A stretch of 39,784 nucleotides of DNA from Rhodobacter sp. GTDB taxonomy: Bacteria > Pseudomonadota > Alphaproteobacteria > Rhodobacterales > Rhodobacteraceae. Position 1 is the stretch's first letter. Each line of letters starts with the position of its first letter. The notes beneath the pieces were generated by a model. The model was not told where the DNA came from, searched no databases, and was given only the letters and a program-made list of their open reading frames with translations. The DNA lies in assembly GCA_027487575.1 (NCBI GenBank), contig JAIYDJ010000051.1, forward strand, positions 1 to 39,784, read 5' to 3'. The position numbers and the translations under genes were made by a program. Of this stretch, positions 1 to 9,044 are shown in pieces.

Positions 1-381
1 GTGATGCGCGGCGGTGGCGGGTGAAATCTGCATGATCCCGATATAGCGGCCTCCCCCGCCCGAGGCTGCCGGGTTCCACGAGCTTTCGTGCTTGGCCACG
101 GCGGAAAGAACTCCGGCCCAGAAGGCGCGGCGTTCGTCCAGCGAGTTCTTTTCATATCCGGGGCAGAAGGCGTCAATGTCGGCGGGCACCCGGGCGGCAA
201 GTACCGCGTCTTCCGCGGCAATCGCGGCGATGGTGCGCGGGGTCCACACTGCCGCCTCCGGCCGCGCGTCCCAGCCCATCAGGGGCATGGGGGCGGCAAC
301 CGGGCCGTTGACCGTCGCACAGGCCGTAAGGGCAAAGACGGTCAGTGTTGCGGCAATGGCGAACATTCGGGTGATATGCAT
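1..381 (-). CDS. Lipoprotein lytic transglycosylase (SLT domain), C-terminus cut by window edge
   Basis: Translation of the minus strand from ATG 381 gives 127 residues running off the window. The N-terminus is a lipoprotein signal with lipobox LTAC (Cys21). A soluble transglycosylase fold follows: the likely catalytic Glu is E99 in KHESSW, and the GIMQIS motif (about residues 115-120) is typical of SLT-type murein transglycosylases, which cleave the MurNAc-GlcNAc bond of peptidoglycan. The start is supported by AAGGA four bases upstream. It is probably an outer-membrane-anchored periplasmic enzyme. The gene is divergent from gatB, with no sign of functional linkage. The rest of the catalytic domain lies outside, so the subfamily cannot be set. 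Confidence 0.75.
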   Translation of the reverse strand, partial: MHITRMFAIAATLTVFALTACATVNGPVAAPMPLMGWDARPEAAVWTPRTIAAIAAEDAVLAARVPADIDAFCPGYEKNSLDERRAFWAGVLSAVAKHESSWNPAASGGGGRYIGIMQISPATAAHH

Positions 382-558
382 CCGGTCCTTCAGGGCGACG
401 CCGCATCCTGTGCAGCCTGCGCGCCATGGCCTGCGCAGGGTGAGTCGGACAAGCGCGCACCCGGATGACTGCCGGGAATAGGCAGGTTCCCGCCGCCCAC
501 ACCCTTGCCCCTGCGCCCGCCGGTCCGTAAACAAGTTGGGTCCCTGCGGAGATTCATC
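382..558. promoter_or_regulatory. Divergent intergenic region, lytic transglycosylase / gatB
   Basis: This 177-nt spacer must hold both promoters. It contains an inverted repeat with 7-bp arms CCTGCGC (416-422) and GCGCAGG (433-439) about 35 bp upstream of the transglycosylase start; it could be an operator or a leader hairpin. The gatB ribosome binding site GGAGA (548-552) sits 6 nt before ATG 559. No convincing -35/-10 pair could be chosen by eye. Confidence 0.3.
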
Positions 559-2070
559 ATGCTCGACCTGACCTATACCCTGCCGAAACCCCGCGTGATC
601 GCCGGGGCGCGGCACGACTGGGAACTGGTGATCGGGATGGAAATCCACGCGCAGGTGGCCAGCAACGCCAAACTGTTTTCTGGCGCATCGACGCAGGTCG
701 GGTCCGAACCCAATTCCAATGTCGCCTTCGTGGACGCGGCGATGCCGGGGATGCTGCCGGTGATCAACGAATTCTGCATCGAACAGGCGGTGCGTACCGG
801 TCTGGGGCTGAAGGCGCAGATCAACCTGACCTCGGCCTTCGACCGCAAGAACTATTTCTACCCCGACCTGCCGCAAGGCTATCAGATCAGCCAGCTTTAT
901 CACCCCATCGTCGGGATGGGCGAGGTTCTGGTCGAAATGTCGCCGGGCGTTGCGCGTCTGGTGCGGATCGAACGCATCCATCTGGAACAGGATGCGGGCA
1001 AATCGATCCACGACATGGACCCGGCGATGAGCTTTGTCGATTTCAACCGCACCGGTGTGGCCCTGATGGAGATCGTCAGCCGCCCCGACCTGCGCGGTCC
1101 CGAAGAGGCTGCGGCCTATGTCGCAAAGTTGCGCCAGATCCTGCGCTATCTGGGCACCTGCGACGGCAACATGCAGAACGGCAACCTTCGGGCCGACGTG
1201 AACGTGTCGGTCTGCCGCCCGGGACAGTACGAGAAATATCAGGCGACGCAGGATTTCGGCCATCTCGGCACGCGGTGCGAGATCAAGAACATGAACTCGA
1301 TGCGGTTCATCCAGTTGGCGATCGACTTCGAAGCCCGCCGCCAGATCGCCATTCTGGAAGACGGCGGGACGGTGCATCAGGAAACCCGGCTTTACGACCC
1401 GGACAAGAACGAAACCCGGTCCATGCGGTCAAAGGAAGAAGCGCACGATTACCGATATTTCCCCGACCCTGATCTGTTGCCGCTGGAGATCGAGCAGGCC
1501 TGGGTCGATGACATCGCGGCGCAGATGCCGGAACTGCCCGACGCGAAGAAAGCCCGCTTCATGGGGGATTTCGGGCTGACTGACTATGATGCGAATGTGC
1601 TGACCGCCGATCTGGAAAGCGCCGCCTTCTTCGAGGCGGTGGCGGCGGGCCGCGACGGCAAGATGGCGGCCAACTGGGTCATCAACGAGTTGTTCGGGCG
1701 GCTGAACAAGCAGGGTCTTGCAATTGCCGACAGTCCCGTCTCGGTGGCGCAACTCGGCGGCGTGCTGGACCTGATCGCATCGGGCGAGATATCGGGAAAG
1801 ATGGCGAAAGACCTGTTCGAGATCGTCTGGACCGAAGGCGGCGACCCGGCGGCAATTGCTGCGGCGCGGGGCATGAAGCAGGTGACCGACACCGGGGCCA
1901 TCGAGGCGGCGGTGGACGCGATCATCGCGGAGAATCCGGGGCAGGTGGAAAAGGCCCGCGCCAACCCGAAACTCGCGGGCTGGTTCGTGGGGCAGGTCAT
2001 CAAGTCCACCGGCGGCAAGGCAAATCCCGCGACCGTGAACGAGATGGTGACGCGCAAACTGGGGTTGTAG
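559..2070 (+). CDS. gatB: Asp-tRNA(Asn)/Glu-tRNA(Gln) amidotransferase subunit B
   Basis: The 503-residue protein is full length for GatB. It has the N-terminal motif [10 protein letters not shown], the [11 protein letters not shown] segment and [10 protein letters not shown] typical of the GatB kinase/transamidation domain, and a C-terminal helical YqeY-like tail ending in [18 protein letters not shown]. GatCAB converts mischarged Glu-tRNA(Gln) and, in many species, Asp-tRNA(Asn) to the amidated form using ammonia from GatA. The frame stays open upstream to 505, but ATG 559 follows GGAGA at 6-nt spacing and gives the usual N-terminus, so it is preferred. gatA and gatC are not in this window. 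Confidence 0.96.
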   Translation: MLDLTYTLPKPRVIAGARHDWELVIGMEIHAQVASNAKLFSGASTQVGSEPNSNVAFVDAAMPGMLPVINEFCIEQAVRTGLGLKAQINLTSAFDRKNYFYPDLPQGYQISQLYHPIVGMGEVLVEMSPGVARLVRIERIHLEQDAGKSIHDMDPAMSFVDFNRTGVALMEIVSRPDLRGPEEAAAYVAKLRQILRYLGTCDGNMQNGNLRADVNVSVCRPGQYEKYQATQDFGHLGTRCEIKNMNSMRFIQLAIDFEARRQIAILEDGGTVHQETRLYDPDKNETRSMRSKEEAHDYRYFPDPDLLPLEIEQAWVDDIAAQMPELPDAKKARFMGDFGLTDYDANVLTADLESAAFFEAVAAGRDGKMAANWVINELFGRLNKQGLAIADSPVSVAQLGGVLDLIASGEISGKMAKDLFEIVWTEGGDPAAIAAARGMKQVTDTGAIEAAVDAIIAENPGQVEKARANPKLAGWFVGQVIKSTGGKANPATVNEMVTRKLGL

Positions 2071-2152
2071 CAGGCTGCAGCCGACAAAGCGGGCTGCCGA
2101 TGCGGCCGTTGGCCCGAAAAGCCGCTGTTGCCGGGAAGCGCGGATTTCGCCC

Positions 2153-2169
2153 ATCCGCGTTTCGCGGAT
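2153..2169 (+). terminator. Hairpin downstream of gatB
   Basis: Perfect 7-bp inverted repeat ATCCGCG-TTT-CGCGGAT, followed by TGGATTTGG. A weaker 6-bp stem (GCAGCC 2077-2082 / GGCTGC 2092-2097) lies directly after the gatB stop. There is no strong T-run, so intrinsic termination is only possible. Confidence 0.35.
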
Positions 2170-2234
2170 TGGATTTGGGAACCGAAACCCGTTAACCTGC
2201 TTTGGTCGGGACGGGATCATGGCAGGGGGCGCGG

Positions 2235-2606
2235 ATGCAGCGGTATGAATTCAAGGTGGTGCCAGCGCCGCGCCGAGGCGAAAAGGCGCGCGGGCTGAAG
2301 GCGACGGAAGACCGGTTCGCCTACACCCTGACGCAAGTTCTCAACGAGATGGGCCGTGACGGATGGGACTACGTCAGGGCCGACGCGCTGCCCTGCGATG
2401 AACGGGTGGGATTGACCGGCACGAAAACCAGCTTCCAGAACATGCTGGTGTTCCGTCGCATTCTGGAAGCGGACGCGGCCACGCAGCCGTCGGTCAGGTT
2501 CCTGTCGCCCGAACCCGTGTCGGCGGGACCCCGGCTTGGCGCGGCGGATGCGCCTGCGGGTCCGGCACCGGCACTCGGGCCTGCCAACGGCCTTGCGGCC
2601 GAATGA
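2235..2606 (+). CDS. DUF4177-family small protein
   Basis: A 123-residue protein opening MQRYEFKVVPAPRRGEKARG, with the pattern of DUF4177 (YEFKVV near the N-terminus, NEMGRDGWDYV in the middle, MLVFRR at the end of the core). The core is about residues 1-80; the remainder is a low-complexity Ala/Pro/Gly tail that looks disordered. DUF4177 proteins have no assigned biochemical role. ATG 2235 has AGGGGG (2224-2229) as ribosome binding site; the frame is open to 2202 but without a comparable site. Its stop abuts the stop of the convergent aminotransferase with no base between. Confidence 0.8.
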   Translation: MQRYEFKVVPAPRRGEKARGLKATEDRFAYTLTQVLNEMGRDGWDYVRADALPCDERVGLTGTKTSFQNMLVFRRILEADAATQPSVRFLSPEPVSAGPRLGAADAPAGPAPALGPANGLAAE

Positions 2607-3695
2607 TCACAGCGCAGCGGGAAGCGCGTCGGCAAAGGCCTGCAGGGCAGCGTCCGGTCCAAGGCTGATCCGGATGCACCTGTCCAGCGGTGCGACGCCC
2701 GGCATCCGAACGAAGATTCCCTGTTCGATCAACCGCGACAGGACCAGCCGCGCATAATCGCCGTCCCGGCCGCAATCCAGCGTGACAAAGTTGGTGGCCG
2801 ATGGCAGCGCGGTCAGCCCGTTTCGGGCCGCGATCCGGCCCAGCGTCGCCCGCGCCTGTGCCACCTTTGCCTGGACTTCCGCCAGCCAGTCCTGATCGGC
2901 CAGCGCCGCCAGCGCGCCGGCCTGCGCCAGACGCCCGACCCCGAAATGGTTGCGCAGCTTGTCGAAGGCCTGCGCCAGCGGGGCGGCGGTCACCGCATAG
3001 CCGACGCGCAGACCGGCAAGGCCGTAACCCTTGGAAAACGTCCGCATCCGGATCACCCTCGGGTCGTCGGCGGCGATGTCGGGGGCGGTTCCGGGCGGGG
3101 CGAGGTCGATGTAGGCCTCATCGAGGATCAGCAGGCAATGGTCGGGCAGGGCGTCGATCATCGCGGTGATCGTGGACGCCGGGTGGTGGCTGCCCATCGG
3201 GTTGTCCGGGTTGGACAGGTAGACCAGCTTTGCCCCGGTGTCCCGCACCCGCGCCAGCAACGCGTCGGGGTCTTCGTGATCGCCCGCGTAAGGCACCTTG
3301 TGCAACGCACCGCCGAAACCCGCGACATGGAAGTTGAAGGTGGGATAGGCCCCGTTGCTGGTCACCACGGCGTCGCCCGGCGCGATCAGCAGGCGGACGA
3401 GGTAGCCGAGCAACCCGTCGATGCCTTCGCCGACCACGATGTTTTCGGGGCGGCAACCGTGATGGGCGGCAAGTGCTTCCTTCAACTCGTGCAACTCGGG
3501 GTCGCCATACATCCAGACTTCGGACGCCGCGCGGGCCATCGCCGCGACGGCGCGGGGCGACGGGCCGAACAGGCTTTCATTGGCCCCGAGCCGGGCGGTG
3601 AAGGGGCGGCCAAGGCGACGCTCCTGCGTTTCGGGTCCGACGAAGGGAACCGTGGCGGGCAACGAGGCGGCGAGGGGGGTCAGGCGGGCTGTCAT
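2607..3695 (-). CDS. HisC-like PLP-dependent aminotransferase (class I/II)
   Basis: A 362-residue fold-type I aminotransferase. It carries LGANESLFGPSP at the N-terminus, SNPDNPMGS (cofactor-contacting Asn), LILDEAYIDL (Asp/Tyr contacts) and the Schiff-base lysine in RTFSKGYGLAGLRVGYA, all in the order seen in histidinol-phosphate aminotransferases. A HisC or aromatic/aspartate aminotransferase role is plausible, but no his genes are adjacent, so the substrate is open. The frame extends to a TTG at 3731 without a ribosome binding site; ATG 3695 gives a normal N-terminus. It is convergent with the DUF4177 gene; TGATCA spans both stops, leaving no room for a terminator between them. Confidence 0.88.
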   Translation of the reverse strand: MTARLTPLAASLPATVPFVGPETQERRLGRPFTARLGANESLFGPSPRAVAAMARAASEVWMYGDPELHELKEALAAHHGCRPENIVVGEGIDGLLGYLVRLLIAPGDAVVTSNGAYPTFNFHVAGFGGALHKVPYAGDHEDPDALLARVRDTGAKLVYLSNPDNPMGSHHPASTITAMIDALPDHCLLILDEAYIDLAPPGTAPDIAADDPRVIRMRTFSKGYGLAGLRVGYAVTAAPLAQAFDKLRNHFGVGRLAQAGALAALADQDWLAEVQAKVAQARATLGRIAARNGLTALPSATNFVTLDCGRDGDYARLVLSRLIEQGIFVRMPGVAPLDRCIRISLGPDAALQAFADALPAAL

Positions 3696-3861
3696 GGCGG
3701 TGATCTGGCAGGAGGCGGGGCGGGCTGGCAAGGGGGAATTTCGGCCGTCACCGACGTGAACGCCAGAGTGAGCATCGTTCCGGAAGGTCGGCTGGCGGGC
3801 GGGCGGGGCCTGCGGGGTCGCAGCGCGCTGGCCCGTCAGTTATGGTTCGTCGTGCCCAAGG

Positions 3862-3934
3862 AAGAAAGGGGGGCTTTGCGCCCCCCTCGGCCTGCGGCCT
3901 CACCCCCCGCAGGATATTTGGGAGCAGAAAATGG
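3862..3934 (-). terminator. valS terminator: repeated AT-rich motif plus GC hairpin
   Basis: On the minus strand, directly after the valS stop, comes the repeated motif (ATTTTCTG, then CC, then AAATATCC), at 3911-3934 on the plus strand as GGATATTT...GAAAATGG. It is followed by a 7-bp perfect stem GGGGGGC/GCCCCCC (3868-3874 with 3880-3886) and the T-rich run TTTCTT (minus strand, 3867-3862). This is a good rho-independent terminator. The AT-rich motif recurs after three other genes in the window. Confidence 0.8.
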
Positions 3935-6900
3935 TCAGGCGAGTTCGGCAAGGCGGGTGAGCGCGGCCTGGAGTTTGGCCGCTTCGCCCTCGCGCGCCTC
4001 GAGGTTGGCGCGGGCCTCGTCCACCACGTCTTCGGGGGCGGAGGCGGCGAAATTGGGGTTGTTCAGGCGGCCCTTCAGCCCTCCGATCTCTTTGGCCAGC
4101 TTGTCGAGCGTCTTTTGCAGGCGGGTCTGTTCGGCAGCGATGTCGATGACGCCGGCCAAGGGCAGCGCGAAGGACGCTCCGGGGGCCGGAATCGTGATGG
4201 CCCCCTTCGGGGTGGCGGAGGCGGGTGTCAGCGTTTCGATCCGGGCGAGGCGCTTGATCAGAGCCTCGTTGTTCGTCCACGCGGCCTGCGCGGCGGACTC
4301 CATCTCCAGCGACAGCATGTCGAGTTTCAGGCCCACGGGCACGTGCATCTGCGCGCGGGCCGACCGGATGTCGTCGATCAGGGTGGTGACCCAGGTCAGT
4401 TCGCGGTCGGCCTCGGCGTCGATCAGTTCGGCACCGTAGGCGGGCCAGTCGGTGTGGCAGAGAAGTTTCCCGCGCCGTCCGGTGGTCTGCCACAGCTCTT
4501 CGGTCAAAAAGGGGCTGATCGGGTGCAGCAGGATCATGCACTGGTCCAGCACCCAGGCCATCGTGGCGCGCGTCTCGGCGGCGTCGGGGCCGTCGAACAG
4601 CGGTTTGGCAAATTCGACATACCAGTCGCAGACCTTGCCCCAGATGAACTTGTAAAGCGCGTCGGCGGCCTGATCGAACCGGTAGTCGGCGAGGGCGGCG
4701 TCGACCTCGGCGCGGGTATTCGCGGCCTCGCCGATGATCCATTTGTTGACGGTGGCTGTGGGGGTCGGGGCGGGGCCGGTGGCGTGGCCTTCCCAGACGC
4801 CGTTCATCTCGGCAAAGCGGGCGGCGTTCCACAGTTTGGTGCCGAAGTTGCGGTAGCCCGCGATGCGTTGGGTGTCGAGTTTGAGGACGCCGCCAAGGCT
4901 CGCCATCGCGGCGTTGGAGAACCGCAGGGCGTCGGCGCCGTATTCATCGATCACCTCCAGCGGGTCAATGACGTTGCCGAGGGATTTCGACATCTTCTTG
5001 CCCTTGGCGTCGCGGACGAGGCCGTGCAGGTAGACGGTATGGAACGGGATGTCGTTGACGACGGCAAGCTGCATCATCATCATCCGGGCGACCCAGAAGA
5101 ACAGGATGTCGGCCCCGGTGACGAGGACGGAGGTGGGGAAGTATTTCTGGAGTTCCGGGGTGGGTTCCGGCCAGCCGAGGGTGCCGATGGGCCAGAGGCC
5201 GGAGGAGAACCAAGTGTCTAGGACGTCGGGGTCTTGAACCAACTCTTGGGCTACAAACTTGCCACGATCATCGGTGAAACTTCGGCCCACAGTCAGGGCA
5301 TCTGGAGCCATGGTCCCTTTGTAGCTCGTCCCGTAGACGCCCTCGGAGATTCTGATTTTGAACTTTCCGCCAAAGTATTGATTTGCAAGTCTCGCTGCTT
5401 CTTCTGCGGTGCCAGCACAGAAACGTGCACGCTCCGAGCCATCTATCTGGGGCATAAGCCGATTGCGTTCGGCCATGTAAGCGGCGTGCTTGTTTCGATA
5501 GCTTGTCGAGTTTTTGTCAAGGCTGCGGTCGTTCAAAAATTCCACAAACTCGATCAGGAACGGCATAGCTTCCTTAGCGGGGCCATACCATACTGGAATC
5601 TGATGCCCCCACCACAACTGGCGTGAGATGCACCAAGGCTCGATATTTTCCAGCCAGTGGTAATACGTCTTCTCCCCAGACGCCGGGATGATTTTGGTCC
5701 GGCCCGTCCGAACCGCCTCTAGAGCGTTACCAACGATATCCTCGGTCTTCACGAACCACTGGTCGGTCAGCATCGGCTCGACCACCACTTTCGACCGGTC
5801 GCCAAAGGGTTGCATGATCTTCTTCGACTCGACAACCGGCTCCAGCGTCAGGTGTTCGCTGCCGGTGTCCTCGTCCAGCGATTTGACCAGAACGGTGACT
5901 GCCAGCCCTTGGGCGGTGATGTCGGCCACGACCTGTTTGCGCGCCTCGAACCGGTCGAGGCCGCGGTATTTCGTAGGCACGAGGTTCAGGCTGTCCACCT
6001 CGGCCTCGGTCGTGGGCGACCCCGCGGCAATCTCGCGGGCGCGCAGGACGGCGTCGGCATAGGGGGCCCCGTCGGCGCGCATCTGGGCGCGGGTGTCCAT
6101 CAGGCGATAGCAGGGGATCGCGTTGCGCTTGGCCACGGCATAGTCGTTGAAGTCATGCGCGCCGGTGATCTTGACGGCGCCCGAGCCGAAGGTGGGGTCG
6201 GGATATTCGTCGGTGATGATCGGGATCAGGCGGTCGCAGAGCGGCAGGTGGACCATCTTGCCGACGATTGCGGCATAGCGGGTGTCGGACGGATGCACGG
6301 CGACCGCGCCGTCGCCCAGCATCGTCTCGGGCCGGGTGGTGGCGATGGAGATGTAGTCGCGGGTTTCGCGGAACGTCACCGCGCCGTCGGCGTCGCGTTC
6401 GACGTATTCGTAGGTTTCGCCCCCCGCGAGGCGGTATTTGAAGTGCCACATGTGGCCCGCGACCTCGATGTTCTCGACCTCCAGATCGGAGATTGCCGTC
6501 TCGAAATGCGGGTCCCAGTTCACGAGGCGTTTGCCGCGATAGATCAGGCCCTTGTTGTACATGTCGACAAAGACCTTGATCACCGCGTCGTGGAAGTTGC
6601 CTTCCTCGCCTGCCGGGGCGCCGGGCGCGCCGGACATTGTGAAGGCCTCGCGCGACCAGTCGCAGGAGGCACCCAGCCGCTTCAACTGCGAGATGATTGT
6701 CCCGCGAGATTTGACCTTTTGCTGCCAGACGCGGGCGGTGAAGGCCTCGCGCCCCATCTCGCGGCGGGTGGGTTCCTGGCTTAGGGCCATCTCGCGTTCG
6801 GTCACCATCTGCGTTGCGATCCCGGCATGGTCGGTGCCGACCTGCCACAGCGTGTCATGCCCCTGCATCCGGTGCCAGCGCACGAGGATGTCCTGCAGGG

Positions 6901-7081
6901 TGTTGTTGAAGGCGTGGCCGATGTGCAGCGATCCTGTGACGTTCGGAGGCGGGATCATGATGGAAAACGCCGGCGCGCCGGGCTTGGCGTTGGCCCCGGC
7001 GGCAAAGGCGTTGGCCGCGTCCCACAGGGCGGAAATGCGGGCCTCGGCCTCGGCGGCGTTGAAGGTCTTTTCCATCGGCAT
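3935..7081 (-). CDS. valS: Valyl-tRNA synthetase with a large insertion in the catalytic domain
   Basis: 1048 residues, long for bacterial ValRS. The HIGH signature is at residues 53-56 after PPPNVTGSL, the [10 protein letters not shown] signature near residue 700, [13 protein letters not shown] near 620, the editing domain lies between, and the C-terminal tRNA-binding coiled coil (about 978-1048, [19 protein letters not shown]) is intact. It charges tRNA(Val) and edits Thr-tRNA(Val). Between PVWYGP (about residue 497) and DPDVLDTWF (about 617) there are roughly 115 residues, where I expect about 35-45 in common ValRS; the codons here are AT-richer (about 53% GC over 5221-5700 by hand count). 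No frameshift or stop is seen. ATG 7081 has GGGGA at 7-nt spacing. Confidence 0.97.
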   Translation of the reverse strand: MPMEKTFNAAEAEARISALWDAANAFAAGANAKPGAPAFSIMIPPPNVTGSLHIGHAFNNTLQDILVRWHRMQGHDTLWQVGTDHAGIATQMVTEREMALSQEPTRREMGREAFTARVWQQKVKSRGTIISQLKRLGASCDWSREAFTMSGAPGAPAGEEGNFHDAVIKVFVDMYNKGLIYRGKRLVNWDPHFETAISDLEVENIEVAGHMWHFKYRLAGGETYEYVERDADGAVTFRETRDYISIATTRPETMLGDGAVAVHPSDTRYAAIVGKMVHLPLCDRLIPIITDEYPDPTFGSGAVKITGAHDFNDYAVAKRNAIPCYRLMDTRAQMRADGAPYADAVLRAREIAAGSPTTEAEVDSLNLVPTKYRGLDRFEARKQVVADITAQGLAVTVLVKSLDEDTGSEHLTLEPVVESKKIMQPFGDRSKVVVEPMLTDQWFVKTEDIVGNALEAVRTGRTKIIPASGEKTYYHWLENIEPWCISRQLWWGHQIPVWYGPAKEAMPFLIEFVEFLNDRSLDKNSTSYRNKHAAYMAERNRLMPQIDGSERARFCAGTAEEAARLANQYFGGKFKIRISEGVYGTSYKGTMAPDALTVGRSFTDDRGKFVAQELVQDPDVLDTWFSSGLWPIGTLGWPEPTPELQKYFPTSVLVTGADILFFWVARMMMMQLAVVNDIPFHTVYLHGLVRDAKGKKMSKSLGNVIDPLEVIDEYGADALRFSNAAMASLGGVLKLDTQRIAGYRNFGTKLWNAARFAEMNGVWEGHATGPAPTPTATVNKWIIGEAANTRAEVDAALADYRFDQAADALYKFIWGKVCDWYVEFAKPLFDGPDAAETRATMAWVLDQCMILLHPISPFLTEELWQTTGRRGKLLCHTDWPAYGAELIDAEADRELTWVTTLIDDIRSARAQMHVPVGLKLDMLSLEMESAAQAAWTNNEALIKRLARIETLTPASATPKGAITIPAPGASFALPLAGVIDIAAEQTRLQKTLDKLAKEIGGLKGRLNNPNFAASAPEDVVDEARANLEAREGEAAKLQAALTRLAELA

Positions 7082-7101
7082 GTCGGCTTCCCCTGCGGTT
7101 T

Positions 7102-7120
7102 GGCGGGGTTCTAACCCGCC
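7102..7120 (-). terminator. Hairpin between the membrane-protein gene and valS
   Basis: Inverted repeat GGCGGGGTT / AACCCGCC with one bulged G, in the 58-nt gap between the end of the 7140-7943 gene and the valS start. It could attenuate readthrough into valS. There is no T-run. Confidence 0.3.
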
Positions 7121-7139
7121 TGTCGCGCAAGGGAAAGCG

Positions 7140-7943
7140 TCAGATCGCGGGACGCCCGGCCAGCGCGCCCGCGAACATCACCGCCACCAGCAAGGCGAAG
7201 CCTGCGGCTGCGGCGACCACTGCGGGAACGCCAAGCGGCGCTGGCAGCAGGCGATGAAAGAGCCATCCCGCAACCGGCAGGGCGTGCAGGGCGTGGGTGG
7301 CCATGAAGTGCGGTGCGCGCAGGTCGCCCACCTCGCGCGACCAGCCCAGGATCGGCAGACGCGCCCCGGTCACCGAAGCGCCGATGTGGTGGCTGAGGTT
7401 CGACGCCATCGTTCCGGCCACCGGCAGCGTCAACACGAAGGTCAGGATCAGGCCGAGTGCAACGGCCAGATGCAGCGCCGGGGGCAGGCCGGACGCCGCG
7501 TTGCGCCAGATGCCGATGCCCATGACGAGACTGGCCGAGGTCAGCGTGACGGCGGCGACGCCCATCAGGCTGTAGCCGAGATTTGCCACCGGGGTCGCGA
7601 CGTTGAAATGCGAGGCGGTGCCGAGCGCGGCTGCCCCGCCGATCCAGACGATTTCGAACAGGATCGAAACGGTCACGATCACCAGATAGCCGTTCCAGAG
7701 CGACGATCCGTGCCACGACGCGGGCAGATAGCGCGCGAAGAAGGCGAGGGTGGCTATATAGATCACCAGCGCCACATGAAATTTGAGGGGCTTGAGCCAG
7801 ATCGACTCCCCGTCGAACTGCCGTGCGTCGAGCGCCATCGCGGCGATCACCGGCAGTGCCGTCAGGGCGATGAACAGGGCCAGCGCGGTCAGCGTCGGGG
7901 CGAAGTCCCACGGGCGGGCGGGGGTGCCAAGGGTCAGGGTCAT
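7140..7943 (-). CDS. Unrecognised multi-pass membrane protein, co-transcribed with ABA4-like gene
   Basis: 267 residues with about seven hydrophobic stretches; the first clear one is [22 protein letters not shown] do not recognise a family. Visible features are a conserved-looking [14 protein letters not shown] segment just before the second membrane helix, and polar residues inside helices (histidines in NLSHHIGAS and [11 protein letters not shown]) that could bind a cofactor or metal; that is inference. Its ATG overlaps the stop of the upstream ABA4-like gene in the tetranucleotide ATGA (7940-7943), which points to translational coupling and a shared job. Regulation is probably by the divergent TetR protein. 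Confidence 0.75.
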   Translation of the reverse strand: MTLTLGTPARPWDFAPTLTALALFIALTALPVIAAMALDARQFDGESIWLKPLKFHVALVIYIATLAFFARYLPASWHGSSLWNGYLVIVTVSILFEIVWIGGAAALGTASHFNVATPVANLGYSLMGVAAVTLTSASLVMGIGIWRNAASGLPPALHLAVALGLILTFVLTLPVAGTMASNLSHHIGASVTGARLPILGWSREVGDLRAPHFMATHALHALPVAGWLFHRLLPAPLGVPAVVAAAAGFALLVAVMFAGALAGRPAI

Positions 7944-8365
7944 AGGGCAATCCTTTGGCGCAGGGCGTAGCGGAGGGCGGCGAAGGTCAGCAGACCGGCC
8001 GGGCCGAACAGGAAGGTCAGTGCGAGGCAGGGCAGGATGAGCAGATGGTTGATCTTCTCTGCCCGCGCCGTCCGGGTGATCCAGGCCCCCACGAACAGAT
8101 CGAACGCAAGGAAATGGATCCAGCCCGCAACGGCGGTGGGTGGGTGGGACAGCAGGGCGATCACGTCCGGCAAGCTGCCGAAACCGCCCGGCGCGCCGGA
8201 CCAGAACGCCAGCACCAGCCCGGTATAAGCCAGCGCCAGCAAAAGGGGCACCACCACGGCTGCGACGAGATCTGTCAGGCGGGGTGCGAACGGCGCAAGC
8301 GCCAAGGCCAGCCAACCGGGCAGAACCGCGGTCGAGGCTATCTGGAACATCTGGTCGGGAGTCAT
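7940..8365 (-). CDS. ABA4-like (DUF4281) membrane protein
   Basis: 141 residues, four predicted membrane helices. The pattern PGWLALALAP, then HPPTAVAGWIHFLAFDLFVGAWI, then LLILPCLALTFLFGPAGLLTF matches the ABA4-like family, named after plant ABA DEFICIENT 4, which is needed for neoxanthin synthesis. Bacterial members have no established function; no carotenoid genes are visible here, so a carotenoid role is not supported by context. ATG 8365 has AGAGG at 5-nt spacing; an in-frame GTG at 8371 lies within that site and is less likely. First gene of a two-gene unit, coupled to the next by ATGA and divergent from a TetR regulator. Confidence 0.82.
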   Translation of the reverse strand: MTPDQMFQIASTAVLPGWLALALAPFAPRLTDLVAAVVVPLLLALAYTGLVLAFWSGAPGGFGSLPDVIALLSHPPTAVAGWIHFLAFDLFVGAWITRTARAEKINHLLILPCLALTFLFGPAGLLTFAALRYALRQRIAL

Positions 8366-8374
8366 GGGCACCTC

Positions 8375-8441
8375 TATCTTGACACTGGAAAGATAACAGG
8401 ATCGCGCAGTGCGTCAAGCATATCTTTACAGTGACAAGACT
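8375..8441. promoter_or_regulatory. Two TetR-type operators in the divergent promoter
   Basis: Site 1 is CTTGACACTGGAAAG (8378-8392); site 2 is CTTTACAGTGACAAG (8424-8438). Each is a near-palindrome of CTTTACA-N-TGTAAAG, with two mismatches each, and site 1 matches the reverse complement of site 2 over 18 nt with 16 identities. Centres are 46 bp apart. On the minus strand a possible -35 TTGACG (plus 8412-8417) and -10 TATCTT (plus 8390-8395) are 16 nt apart, and the -10 overlaps site 1, so a bound repressor would block the membrane-protein promoter. This is the expected layout for an autoregulated, divergently placed TetR repressor. Binding itself is inferred. Confidence 0.75.
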
Positions 8442-8459
8442 GCGGGATATCCACAGGGC

Positions 8460-9035
8460 ATGACGGAAAAACCCTATCATCACGGCGACCTGCGCAGTGC
8501 GTTGCTGGCGGCGGCCGAAGCGGAACTGGCCGACAAGGGGATCGAAGCCTTCTCGCTGCGGTCGGTGGCCAAGCGGGCAGGGGTCAGCCATGCCGCACCC
8601 GCGCATCACTTTGGCGACACGCAGGGTCTGCTGACCGCGCTTGCGGCCGAAGGGTATCGGCTGTTTCTGGCGGCGCAAGGCCAGCGCGAGGCAAAGGCCG
8701 CGCCGGATGCCCGGGCGCAACTGGTGGCGGCTGGGTTGGGCTATATCGACTTCGCCGCGCAGCGACCCGCGCTGTTCCGGCTGCTGTTCGGGTCGAACCG
8801 CACCGATTATGGTAACGCTGATCTTTCGTCGGCCGCCAATGCCGCCTACGCGCATCTGGCCGATCAGGTTTTTGCCGCCGGCGGGCGAAGCGTGGCCGAA
8901 GAAGCGGCTGTCTGGGCCATGGCGCATGGTCTGGCCGACCTGATGGCGGCGGGACGGTTGAAGCCAATCGCGGCCTTCCAGCCAGCCGACCGCGATGCGA
9001 TGCTTGCCGCGATCATCGCGCGGGCGCTGCCGTGA
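8460..9035 (+). CDS. TetR/AcrR-family transcriptional regulator (WHG-type C-terminal domain)
   Basis: 191 residues. The N-terminal helix-turn-helix runs from about residue 8 to 55 (HGDLRSALLAAAEAEL, SLRSVAKRAGVSHAAPAHHF). The ligand domain contains GLGYIDFAAQRPALFRLLFG, typical of the WHG (TetR_C_33) type. It probably represses itself and the divergent ABA4-like/membrane-protein unit through the paired palindromes at 8375-8441. ATG 8460 is chosen because the frame's earlier GTG at 8409 would place the N-terminus inside the operator region and adds 17 residues not expected for the family. The effector is unknown; the ligand pocket cannot be read from sequence. Confidence 0.9.
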   Translation: MTEKPYHHGDLRSALLAAAEAELADKGIEAFSLRSVAKRAGVSHAAPAHHFGDTQGLLTALAAEGYRLFLAAQGQREAKAAPDARAQLVAAGLGYIDFAAQRPALFRLLFGSNRTDYGNADLSSAANAAYAHLADQVFAAGGRSVAEEAAVWAMAHGLADLMAAGRLKPIAAFQPADRDAMLAAIIARALP

Positions 9036-9044
9036 CCCGTCCGG

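Noticed and set aside
8409-8459. Upstream GTG start for the TetR regulator
   Set aside because: It would place coding sequence across the second operator and adds residues before the normal TetR N-terminus; ATG 8460 fits the family.
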